Assembly (NCBI GenBank): GCA_947625475.1
Contig: CANQOL010000004.1
Coordinates: 1 to 64,000, forward strand
DNA length: 64,000 nt
Direction: 5' to 3'
DNA from: an uncultured Acetatifactor sp.
Lineage (GTDB): Bacteria > Bacillota > Clostridia > Lachnospirales > Lachnospiraceae
This document shows, piece by piece, positions 17,606-25,417 of this stretch. The notes below the pieces were generated by a model, which did no database searches, was not told the DNA's origin, and was given only the letters and a program-made list of their open reading frames with translations. The position numbers and the translations under genes are program-made. Every line of letters starts with the position of its first letter. The stretch's first letter is position 1.

Positions 17606-18825
17606 CTTACCCCCTCCGCCACCAGGCCGATCGCCTCGATCTTGCTCCGCAGGCTGGGACGGCTGCAGCTGGCGTAGGTACTCTGCACCGTGGCATTCCC
17701 CAGGATCTCTGTGATCGTCACCAGATCCACTCCGCTGCTCATACACCGGCTGATAAAGAGCTTGCGCAGGCTGCTGAAGCTGATATCCGGCAGCCCCTCG
17801 CTCTTCAGCAGGGCCCGCAGACGGTACTGCATGGTCCGGGGCTCCACCGGGGTTTCCTTCCCCGACAGGAAGAAGGTGCCTCTTTCCCCCTGAAGCCTCC
17901 CCAGGATCTCCCGCAGGAACGGGGCCAGGGGGATCACCCTCTCCCCAGGGCCTCCCTTTAAGTCGATCAGCACCAGGCCCGTGTTCTCCCCAACTGAAAT
18001 CCGCTGCAGGGTCTGGCGCACCGAGACCAGGCCCTCATCCAGGTTCACATCCTCCCACCGCAGGGCGCACAGCTCCCCGATCTTCAGTCCCCCGAAGAGG
18101 GTTAAGAGAATCCCCGCCTTGGTGGGGGTGGGATCTTTTGTCAGCGCCTGGCAGAGCCTCTCACAGAGGGTCTCATCGTACAAAAATTCACCCTTTCCCC
18201 TCTCCCGGCCCTGTTTCTGGCTCTGAACGTCCCGGCGGTCCCCATACCGGCCCTGTGTACCGCTGCCGTCCATGGCCTGTTTCTGGATACCCTGGCTGGC
18301 CGCCGCCTGACCCTGGATATCCTGGCTGGCCGCTGCCTGGCCCTGGATTCCCTGGCCGTCTGCCGCCTGTTCCTGGATATCCTGGCCGCCTGCCGCCTGT
18401 TTCCGCAGACCTCCGTCCGGCGCAGCCTGATCCTGCGCATTCCAGCCCTGTACGCTTTGCCCAGTCCACCCCTGGCCGCTCAGGCCGGCCCGGCTCTTCC
18501 CAGGCTTTTCCAGCACCACATCCAGCCCCGGGTCCGGGCAGCCGTACACCCGGGACACATACTTGGTGATCATCTTGGTCTGCACCAGGTTGTCGTAGGT
18601 GTACTGGGGCGTCAGCCCCTCCTCCAGAAGGCGCTTCTCCAGACCCTTGATCTGTTCGCCCGTGATTTCCTTCCATTTCATTTTTTCAAAGTAGGGGAGA
18701 ATATTTTTTGTGAATTTGACCGTATACTGGGCATAAGAGGTGGGCTTGACACGCTGCTTGACCCAGCCCAGCCATTCCCTGGCCGCTGTCTCAAAAGATA
18801 TGTTTTCTGCGCTTGCTCTGTCCAT
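17602..18825 (-). CDS. Tyrosine recombinase homologue lacking most catalytic residues
   Basis: The 407-residue protein has the core-binding domain (1-110) and the catalytic fold (212-407) of a tyrosine recombinase. Set against its neighbour, Arg-I becomes K248, the HxLRH block becomes S351-xx-R354-K355, the next histidine becomes N377 and the nucleophilic tyrosine becomes C387. Only K290 and R354 remain, so strand cleavage is unlikely. Residues about 143-192 are a Q/A/G-rich insert of five near-identical 10-residue units. The gene overlaps the following glycosyltransferase by GTGA. A regulatory or architectural role, alone or with the intact recombinase, is inferred. Decay is also possible, but the frame is fully open. 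Confidence 0.75.
   Translation of the reverse strand: MDRASAENISFETAAREWLGWVKQRVKPTSYAQYTVKFTKNILPYFEKMKWKEITGEQIKGLEKRLLEEGLTPQYTYDNLVQTKMITKYVSRVYGCPDPGLDVVLEKPGKSRAGLSGQGWTGQSVQGWNAQDQAAPDGGLRKQAAGGQDIQEQAADGQGIQGQAAASQDIQGQAAASQGIQKQAMDGSGTQGRYGDRRDVQSQKQGRERGKGEFLYDETLCERLCQALTKDPTPTKAGILLTLFGGLKIGELCALRWEDVNLDEGLVSVRQTLQRISVGENTGLVLIDLKGGPGERVIPLAPFLREILGRLQGERGTFFLSGKETPVEPRTMQYRLRALLKSEGLPDISFSSLRKLFISRCMSSGVDLVTITEILGNATVQSTYASCSRPSLRSKIEAIGLVAEGVR
18250..18399 (-). repeat. Five 30-bp repeats coding a Q/A-rich linker
   Basis: Five tandem 30-bp units encode ten-residue variants of QAAxxQxIQx between the two domains of the degenerate recombinase. In-frame expansion or contraction would leave the protein open. 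Confidence 0.8.
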
Positions 18826-18870
18826 GGGCTCCCCTCCGCTCTTCGGCGCCGCGATGCCTGCGGTTCTTGA

Positions 18871-18890
18871 ATTACGTCATTGACGAAAAA
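18871..18890 (-). other. Left inverted recombinase-type site
   Basis: Read on the minus strand this 20-mer matches 18 of 20 bases of the site at 20070-20089 in the opposite orientation. It lies between the two recombinase genes. The second arm present at the right site is poorly conserved here. Confidence 0.55.
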
Positions 18891-18917
18891 CCTTGCCGGA
18901 CCGAAGAAAAACAGAGC

Positions 18918-18933
18918 CCCTGACCGCGTCAGG
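18918..18933 (-). terminator. Small hairpin between the recombinase genes
   Basis: CCTGA and TCAGG arms around a five-base loop overlap the stop codon of the intact recombinase. On the minus strand a short T run follows about eight bases later. It could act as a weak attenuator. Confidence 0.25.
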
Positions 18934-19981
18934 CCGCGAAATGCAGCCGTCCCATAAACTGCTTCTTCCTCTCCAGGGAAGAATGCACATACCGGTTCAG
19001 CGTGATCTCTACCCCGGAATGCCCCAGTATCTCACTCAGGGACTTCACGTCGAACCCCATCTCCACACAGTTGGTGGCAAACATATGCCGCAGGGCGTGG
19101 AAATGGATTGACGGCAGATATGCTTTTTTGAGCAGCCCCTGGAACCGGTACTGCATCAGCCGGGGTTCCACAGGCTTTTTTGTGCCGGAGAGCACATAGG
19201 CCCCTCCCTCCCGGCTAAACTGCGCCAGCATAGGCAGAAGGCAGTCCGGAATCGGAATGATCCGCACGGATGAGATACTCTTGGGATCCGTGATTACCAG
19301 CTTTGTCCCGGTCTCCGTGTGAATGCGCTGGATCGTTCGGGAGACAGAAATCGTCCTTTGCTCCAAATCAATATCCGACCACCGCAGGCCGCACAGCTCC
19401 CCGATGCGCAGCCCGGTGAACAGGGACAAGGCCACGCCCAAGGAGGTCAGGTTCCGGTTCTCACACAGGTATTTGTGCAGACAAATCTGCTGCGGTCTCG
19501 TCAGCAGCAGGACATCCGTCCGCTGTTTCTTTGGCAGGATCACATCCCCGATGGGATTTCGGATGTTATAGCGGCTGACGGCAAATTTAATCAAGGCTTT
19601 TAAAAGGATCACGATGTCCGCCACATACCCGGCGGAGAGGCCGCTCTCCCGCTTTTCCCGGATAAATCTCTGGACGTCCGGCCCACTCAGATCCACCACT
19701 CTCACACTTCCGAAGGCCGGGAGAATGTGGGTCTTGGCCTTTCCCCTGTAGTTGGCCAGAGTGGACTCCTTTACCCTCAGCTGTACGGACTCCGTCCACT
19801 CTCCAAAAAGCGTTTCTACCGTCAGATCCGTGGTTTCATAGATCTGACTGTCGCAGAAGTATTCCATCTTGCTTTTGACTTCCTCTCTTGTCCTTCCGTA
19901 AAAATAGCAGGTTTTTCCCTGTCTTTTGTCCGTCAGCCGGCCCTCAAACCGGCCGTCCCTGCGGTGGTAAATACTTCCCAT
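18929..19981 (-). CDS. Tyrosine recombinase (intact)
   Basis: This 350-residue recombinase has all expected residues: R192 in TGLRIGEL, K234, H295 and R298 in HALRH, H321, and nucleophile Y331. The N-terminal arm (GSIYHRRDGRFEGRL) and core-binding domain (about 53-155) are typical. The start is the ATG after AGAGGG; 42 further upstream codons are open but hold the promoter region and no ribosome site. It is the first gene of the polysaccharide operon, and matching inverted sites lie on either side of it. It could therefore invert its own gene and the promoter, or use the sites for autoregulation. No phage genes or tRNA attachment target are seen. Confidence 0.85.
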   Translation of the reverse strand: MGSIYHRRDGRFEGRLTDKRQGKTCYFYGRTREEVKSKMEYFCDSQIYETTDLTVETLFGEWTESVQLRVKESTLANYRGKAKTHILPAFGSVRVVDLSGPDVQRFIREKRESGLSAGYVADIVILLKALIKFAVSRYNIRNPIGDVILPKKQRTDVLLLTRPQQICLHKYLCENRNLTSLGVALSLFTGLRIGELCGLRWSDIDLEQRTISVSRTIQRIHTETGTKLVITDPKSISSVRIIPIPDCLLPMLAQFSREGGAYVLSGTKKPVEPRLMQYRFQGLLKKAYLPSIHFHALRHMFATNCVEMGFDVKSLSEILGHSGVEITLNRYVHSSLERKKQFMGRLHFAA

Positions 19982-20051
19982 AGCGATCCCTCTTTTCCTG
20001 TTGACATTTTTGATATGCCGTGATATGCTAACAACGAGTTTTGGTATTGCT

Positions 20052-20079
20052 ATTTTAATATACAATCTGTTTTTCGCAA
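20052..20079 (-). promoter_or_regulatory. Probable promoter of the polysaccharide operon
   Basis: On the minus strand TTGCGA (20074-20079) and TAAAAT (20052-20057) are 16 bp apart, about 70 bp before the recombinase start. The -35 lies inside the palindromic site. Confidence 0.5.
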
Positions 20080-20098
20080 ATGACGTAATGAGCGAAAA
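20070..20098. other. Right palindromic recombinase-type site
   Basis: Arms TTTTCGC (20071-20077) and GCGAAAA (20092-20098) flank a 14-bp centre containing TGACGTAA, an imperfect palindrome like a tyrosine-recombinase core site. Bases 20070-20089 match 18871-18890 in inverse orientation. Confidence 0.6.
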
Positions 20099-20112
20099 TC
20101 CACGCAAAAAAA

Positions 20113-20149
20113 GAACGAAGTCCCCGCTCCTGTGGCAGAAACTTCGTTC
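20113..20149. terminator. Bidirectional intrinsic terminator
   Basis: Perfect 8-bp arms GAACGAAG and CTTCGTTC are followed by a run of seven T on the minus strand and by TATTTTTCTT on the plus strand. It separates the antiporter operon from the polysaccharide operon. Confidence 0.8.
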
Positions 20150-20212
20150 CTATTTTTCTTGTCCTTCTCCGTCAGGCCCAGGACCGGGCGGCAAAGCCGC
20201 GCCCTTTTCCCG

Positions 20213-22333
20213 CTACCCTAACCAGAGGATGTACACCAGCGTCAGCACCAGCCCCACGCAGAACAGCAGCAGGCCGAAGGAAAGACTTCTTCCGATGATC
20301 GTATTGCTCTCCCGCAGGGCCTCCCTCTTCACCGCCAGCACATGCACATAGTCCTTCTCCCCGGGATTCCTTCTCCGCCAGGTCTTGTTTGCCAGAGACT
20401 GCACCCCGTTCATCAGCTTCCCCAAAAGATAGGTCAGCCCGTTCCCCTCTGTCAGTTCATGGGGCAGGGGGCTGTCCCTGTACACAGTCTTTCTAAGGGC
20501 CACCACCGCCAGGTCCACAAAGCTGTCCGCCGCCCGGCAGACCACGCCGCACACGAAGGGAAGGAGCTTTAACAAAAGCGGCCTGTAGACCAGTTCCTCC
20601 AGATCCAGCCATTTCGGCCACAGATCCGCGTACCGGCCCTCCCGGATCAGCACCCTGCGCACCGCCAGGAAATACACCAGCGCGCCGATCCCCAGAGAGA
20701 TCCCGGCCCCCGCCAGATTTTTCAGGCTAAAGTAGCTGACGCGCTCCCCGAACTCCCCAAGGCCCATAAAGCCCTGTCCCAGGGCCGCGGCCCGGTCCAT
20801 GATCCCGTGGGGAAACAGCCCCCAGATAAGCAGCACCGCGCCGCTCCCGGCCAGGGCAAATCCGCTCTGCCTGTTTTTATAGGGCCGGCAGGCGTCGTAG
20901 GCCGCCTGTTTTTCCCCGTCCCGGTTCTTTTCCACAAAGACCGCCGCGAAAATCTTTGCCATATAGGCCGCGGTCAGGCCCCCGCTGATCAAAAACAGCC
21001 ACTCCACTGCCTTCATCAGCCAGCCTCCCCCATAGGCCGTGATGCTCTCATGGAGCAGGGTCTTGCTCACATATCCCCCAAAGAAGGGCACCCCCGCCAC
21101 CGCCAGGGCCCCCACCAGGAAACAGCCCGCCAGCAGCGGTTTTTTCCGGCCAAAGCCCCGGATCTCGTTCAGATCCAGGCTGCGGACGTTCATAAAAATC
21201 ACGCCCGCCCCCAAAAACAGCACCAGCTTGATCAGAGAGTGGTTCACCATGTGGAGCAGGGTGCCGTGGACCGCCAGGGCATTGTCCTCCCCCAGCAGGG
21301 CCTGCATGCCCACTCCCACCAGGATGAAGCCGATCTGGGACATGGAGGAACAGGCCAGGATCCGCTTTAAATCCACGGAAAACAGGGCCAGAACCGCGCC
21401 TCCCGCCATAGTCAGCACCCCCAGGGCCAGCACCAGCACTCCCCAGGGCCCGTCCCCGGCAAACAAGCCGCAGGTGACCGCCAGCACCCCGAAGATCCCC
21501 GTCTTGGTCAGGATCCCGGAGAGCAGGGCGGCAGCCGGGGCCGGCGCCGCGGGATATGCCTTGGGCAGCCACACGTGCAGAGGGAAGGAGCCCGCCTTGG
21601 CTCCAAAGCCGGTCAGCACACACACCCCCGCGGCGTAAAGCCAGGTCTTTCCCCCCTCTCCCTGTGCCAGAGAGGCAGCCACCGCCTGGGGAAGCTCCCT
21701 GATATACAGTGTGCCAAGCCTGTTCCAGAGCAGGAACAGGCCCATGAGCAGCACCATGCCGCCGAACACCGCCACGGCCAGGTAGGTGGCGGCGGCCCGC
21801 AGATCCTGCTCCCCCTCCTCCTGGGCCACCCACACATAGGAGGTGAAGGACATGATCTCGAAAAAGAGGAAGGCCGTGAACAGATCCGCCGCCAAAAACA
21901 CCCCCATGGCGGCTCCAAGGGTCAAAAGCAGGAACAGATAAAACCGGTCTTTGTCCTTATGGGGATGAATCGGGTCCTGAAAATACTCCCCGCACAGCAG
22001 CGCCGCCATCACCCACATAAAGGACGCCGCCAGCCCAAAGATCAGGCGGAAGCCGTCCAGCGTCAGATACACGCCCAGGCCGCACAGGCCCGGCAGATCC
22101 AGGGAAAGGAATTCCTCCTGAAAAAGGCCCCGGCCCCCGCCGTCAGCCAGCGCCCCAAGGGCGCCTCCGGCCAGCACCCCCCCCGCCAGCCCCGCCGTCA
22201 GCAGAAACTCACTTACGGTTACGCCCACCGCCAGGCCCTGGCGCAGCCTCTCTTTTTTCCTTCCGGCCCCGTAAACCAGGATTCCCCCCAGGAAGGGCCA
22301 AAACACCAGGATTCCAAGAATGATACCGTCCAT
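20213..22333 (-). CDS. ND5/HyfB-like proton-conducting antiporter subunit
   Basis: This is a 706-residue, many-spanning membrane protein of the NuoL/HyfB/MrpA superfamily. It carries the conserved TM glutamate in LFFEIMSFTS and the TM7 lysine in FGAKAGSFPLHVWLPKAYP, plus a second lysine-bearing helix (GILTKTG). The C-terminal extension of about 200 residues beyond the core resembles the lateral helix of ND5-type subunits. It is the last gene of the operon, with a strong GGAGG site. It should form one of the ion-conducting channels of the complex. The operon terminator lies 64 bp downstream. Confidence 0.85.
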   Translation of the reverse strand: MDGIILGILVFWPFLGGILVYGAGRKKERLRQGLAVGVTVSEFLLTAGLAGGVLAGGALGALADGGGRGLFQEEFLSLDLPGLCGLGVYLTLDGFRLIFGLAASFMWVMAALLCGEYFQDPIHPHKDKDRFYLFLLLTLGAAMGVFLAADLFTAFLFFEIMSFTSYVWVAQEEGEQDLRAAATYLAVAVFGGMVLLMGLFLLWNRLGTLYIRELPQAVAASLAQGEGGKTWLYAAGVCVLTGFGAKAGSFPLHVWLPKAYPAAPAPAAALLSGILTKTGIFGVLAVTCGLFAGDGPWGVLVLALGVLTMAGGAVLALFSVDLKRILACSSMSQIGFILVGVGMQALLGEDNALAVHGTLLHMVNHSLIKLVLFLGAGVIFMNVRSLDLNEIRGFGRKKPLLAGCFLVGALAVAGVPFFGGYVSKTLLHESITAYGGGWLMKAVEWLFLISGGLTAAYMAKIFAAVFVEKNRDGEKQAAYDACRPYKNRQSGFALAGSGAVLLIWGLFPHGIMDRAAALGQGFMGLGEFGERVSYFSLKNLAGAGISLGIGALVYFLAVRRVLIREGRYADLWPKWLDLEELVYRPLLLKLLPFVCGVVCRAADSFVDLAVVALRKTVYRDSPLPHELTEGNGLTYLLGKLMNGVQSLANKTWRRRNPGEKDYVHVLAVKREALRESNTIIGRSLSFGLLLFCVGLVLTLVYILWLG

Positions 22334-22351
22334 CTGTTACCTTCCTCCTTT

Positions 22352-23827
22352 CTAGGGCATGGGGGCCGCAATGGCCTCCAGGGCCTCCACCACCGGCCCG
22401 GAAAACAGCCCGAAGATAAACATGGCGACGACAAACAATGTCAGGGGCAGGAGCATGCGCCAGCCCGGATCCCGGATTCCCTTCAGGGTCCCGTAGTCAA
22501 AATCCCTTCCCGGGAAAAAGGCCCTGATCACAATGGTCAGCATATAGATTGCCGTCAGCAGGGCCGAAACCAGAAGAGCCGCCGCCCCTCCCAGGGCCAG
22601 AGGGCTCCCCTGCTCAAAGGCCGCCTTGGCCAGATTCCACTTGCTCACAAAGCCGCACAGCCCCGGCACGCCCATAAGGGCCAGGGCCGACACGGTAAAG
22701 CACAGGAAGACCTTCGGCATCTTCCGGCCGAAGCCGTCCAGCTGATAGATGTACTCCCTGCCGGTCTGATGAATGACGGCGCCCGCGCAGAAAAAGGAGC
22801 AGATCTTCATCACCGCGTGGAAAATCATATGGCTCAGGGCCCCCACCAGTCCCAGGGGCGTCATCAGCACCACCCCGAACAGGATGTAGGACAGATTGCT
22901 GACGGTGGACCAGGCCATGCGCCTCTTAATGTGGGTTTCCTTCAGGGCCCGGCTGCAGCCGTACACAATGGTGAAGATCACCGGCACGAAAAGGAGGGTC
23001 TGGGCCCAGGTCCCCCGCAGGAACCCCGTTCCGAAGCTGTAGTAGGTTACCCGCATCAGGGTGAAGGCTCCCGCCTTGACCACCGCCACCGCATGAAGCA
23101 GGGCCGTCACCGGGGTGGGCGCCACGCCCGCCTTGGGAAGCCAGGCGGAGAAAGGCCACATGGCCGCCTTCACGCTGAAGCCCAAAAAGCACATCACATA
23201 GGCCAGCAGCAGAAGGTCTCCCTTCTCTCCCACTCTGGCCGGATCCAGCACGCCCCCCGGCACAAAATTGGGAGTGGTCCCGTAGGTGAGAATAAAGATC
23301 ATGCCCATAAAGGCAAAGGCCGCGCCCCCCAGAGCGTAGTACAGATAGGTCCGGCTGGCCAGGACCGCCTCCCGGGTGAGGGTGTGCATGATCAGGGGCA
23401 GGGTGACCAGGGTCAACATCTCATAGAAGCAGTACATGGTCACAATATCCTCCGCCAGGGCGATCCCCAGGGTCACTCCGAAGGTGATGGTATAAAACAT
23501 AAAGAAGATTCTCTCATGGCGCTCCCCCTCCATATACTCAAAGGCATACAGAGTGGCAAGGGGCCAGAGCAGGGCCAGGATGGCCGTGAACACGCTCCCC
23601 AGCCCGTCCAGACGAAAGCTCAGGCTCAGGTTTCCCGTATAGCGGAAAAGCACAAATGCCTCCCCGGGGCGGTACAGGAGCATGGCCACGGTCAAAAGGG
23701 AGTTCAGCAGCACCACGCACTCCGTATAGACCGTCAGCTGCCTGCGGCTGCGGAAGGGAAGCAGGGGCAGCAGCCCTCCCCCCAGTATGGGAAGCAGTAC
23801 TACAATCAGCATAATTCCCGGTTTCAT
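22352..23827 (-). CDS. ND2/ND4-like antiporter subunit
   Basis: This 491-residue membrane protein is of the NuoM/N-MrpD type. It has the key glutamate in CFYEMLTLVT and the key lysine in FSVKAAMWPFSAWLPKAG, followed by AVVKAG in the next broken helix. It starts after GGGAGGTGAGG, 4 bp from the preceding stop. It is homologous to the two subunits encoded just upstream and the one downstream, so the complex contains several paralogous proton channels. Exact Mrp/Mbh equivalence cannot be assigned by eye. Confidence 0.85.
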   Translation of the reverse strand: MKPGIMLIVVLLPILGGGLLPLLPFRSRRQLTVYTECVVLLNSLLTVAMLLYRPGEAFVLFRYTGNLSLSFRLDGLGSVFTAILALLWPLATLYAFEYMEGERHERIFFMFYTITFGVTLGIALAEDIVTMYCFYEMLTLVTLPLIMHTLTREAVLASRTYLYYALGGAAFAFMGMIFILTYGTTPNFVPGGVLDPARVGEKGDLLLLAYVMCFLGFSVKAAMWPFSAWLPKAGVAPTPVTALLHAVAVVKAGAFTLMRVTYYSFGTGFLRGTWAQTLLFVPVIFTIVYGCSRALKETHIKRRMAWSTVSNLSYILFGVVLMTPLGLVGALSHMIFHAVMKICSFFCAGAVIHQTGREYIYQLDGFGRKMPKVFLCFTVSALALMGVPGLCGFVSKWNLAKAAFEQGSPLALGGAAALLVSALLTAIYMLTIVIRAFFPGRDFDYGTLKGIRDPGWRMLLPLTLFVVAMFIFGLFSGPVVEALEAIAAPMP

Positions 23828-23831
23828 ATCC

Positions 23832-25364
23832 TCACCTCCCTGCTGCCAGCGCAGCGATCCGGCCCGTCAGTTCCAGCACAGGGCCGGGGAAAAGTCCCAT
23901 GAGAACGGCCAGCAGGGCCAGGACGGCCAGGGGCGCCAGCATCCGCATATCCACCCTCTCCCCGAAGCGCTCCGGGATCCGGCTCTCCCCGGGGAAAAAT
24001 GCCTTTACGGTCACGGGAAGCAGATACCCGGCCGTCAAAAAGGCGCTGACAAGCAGCACTGCCGGCCCCAGATAGCGAAACACGCCCGTCTGGGACTCCA
24101 GGGCCCCCTGGGCCAGATACCACTTGCTCACAAACCCGCTGGCAGGCGGGATCCCGATGAGGGCCAGGGAGGCCAGGGTGTAGCTCCAGACCAGCAGGGG
24201 CTGCTTTTTGCCCAGCCCGGCCAGCTCCTCCACCCGGGTGATCCCCCACTTGGAGAGCAGGACGCCGGCCGACAGGAACAGGGCGCATTTGACCACCGCA
24301 TGGAAGACCACGTGGAGCAGGGCCCCCTCCATGGCCGTGGGCGCCAGCAGCGCCAGGCCGAACAGGATATAGGAAACCTGGCTCACGGTAGAGTAGGCCA
24401 GCCTTTTTTTCAGCACCGGCTCCCGGAAGGCCAAAAGGGAGCCCATAAACACCGTCGCCAGGGCCAGGATCATCCATGCCTCCTGAACCCAGCTGCCCCG
24501 GATCAGATCCGGGCCGGCCACATAATACACCGCCCGCAGGATGGCCAGCACACCGGACTTTACGATCACGCCGGAGAGCACCGCGGAGGCGGGGGAGGGC
24601 GCCTGGGGGTGGGCCGTGGGAAGCCACCCGTGGAGGGGAAGCATCCCCGCCTTGGCCCCAAAGCCCAGCACCGTGGCAAACATGGCCGCCAGCAGCAGCC
24701 CCCGGTTCCCCTGGGCCAGGACCGGATTCAGGCTTCCCCCCGGCTGAAATGCCAGGGTATCGCAGAAGCGGCTGAGCGTATAGATTCCAAAAAGTCCCAG
24801 ATAGGCCCCGCAGAGGGAGTAAAACAGATACTTCAGCGCCGCCATCACAGCCTCCCGGGTCCCGCTGTGAAGCACCAGCGGCACGGAGGCCAGCGTCATC
24901 AGCTCATAGAACAGGTACATGGTGAGCAGATTCCCGGCGAACTCCTGTCCCACCAGGATGGCGTACACCAGCAGATAAAAGCCGAAAAACCTCTTTTGAT
25001 CCCCCTCCTTCTCCATATAGGAAAAGGCGTAGACCGCCGCGGCCAGCCACACCAGGCTCACCACGGTCACAAAGAGCCGGCCCACGTCGTCGATCTGAAA
25101 ATAGAGGGGGATCCCGTCCACCAAAGGAAAGAGGGTCAGGCTCCCTCCCCACAGCCAGGCCCCGCCCACCGCCACAAGGGCGGAAAGCGCCAGCACCGTT
25201 CCCACCAGGGCGTGAAGCCCCCGGGTATTTTCCGGGACAAAGCCCTTTTGGTCCCCTGGGCCGGTATTTCCTCCGGCCAGATGTTCCCGGAAGGAGGCGG
25301 CCGCCAGGGCGGCTCCCGTCACAGCCGGCACAAGCACCGGCAGAAGTATCCAAGCATTTTTCAT
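23832..25364 (-). CDS. ND2/ND4-like antiporter subunit
   Basis: This membrane protein of about 510 residues has the superfamily markers LFYELMTLAS (glutamate), FGAKAGMLPLHGWLPTAHP (lysine) and VIVKSG. I chose the fifth codon of the open frame (ATGAAAAATGC), which has GGGGATT before it; an ATG 12 bases upstream has no usable ribosome site. A short hairpin with GGAGCG/CGCTCC arms lies just before the gene and resembles the end of the palindromic element upstream of mrpC. Confidence 0.82.
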   Translation of the reverse strand: MKNAWILLPVLVPAVTGAALAAASFREHLAGGNTGPGDQKGFVPENTRGLHALVGTVLALSALVAVGGAWLWGGSLTLFPLVDGIPLYFQIDDVGRLFVTVVSLVWLAAAVYAFSYMEKEGDQKRFFGFYLLVYAILVGQEFAGNLLTMYLFYELMTLASVPLVLHSGTREAVMAALKYLFYSLCGAYLGLFGIYTLSRFCDTLAFQPGGSLNPVLAQGNRGLLLAAMFATVLGFGAKAGMLPLHGWLPTAHPQAPSPASAVLSGVIVKSGVLAILRAVYYVAGPDLIRGSWVQEAWMILALATVFMGSLLAFREPVLKKRLAYSTVSQVSYILFGLALLAPTAMEGALLHVVFHAVVKCALFLSAGVLLSKWGITRVEELAGLGKKQPLLVWSYTLASLALIGIPPASGFVSKWYLAQGALESQTGVFRYLGPAVLLVSAFLTAGYLLPVTVKAFFPGESRIPERFGERVDMRMLAPLAVLALLAVLMGLFPGPVLELTGRIAALAAGR

Positions 25365-25417
25365 TTCAATCCCCATTCCGGAGCGTTTTCGCTCCCTTCC
25401 AAAGCCCGCGGGCGCTT

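Noticed and set aside
18250-18399. 30-bp repeats as a CRISPR array
   Set aside because: Units are back to back and in frame with a recombinase; there are no spacers and no cas genes.
17602-20107. Prophage or integrative element
   Set aside because: Two recombinases but no phage, relaxase or attachment-site tRNA genes; their position at the head of a glycan operon fits a regulatory switch better.
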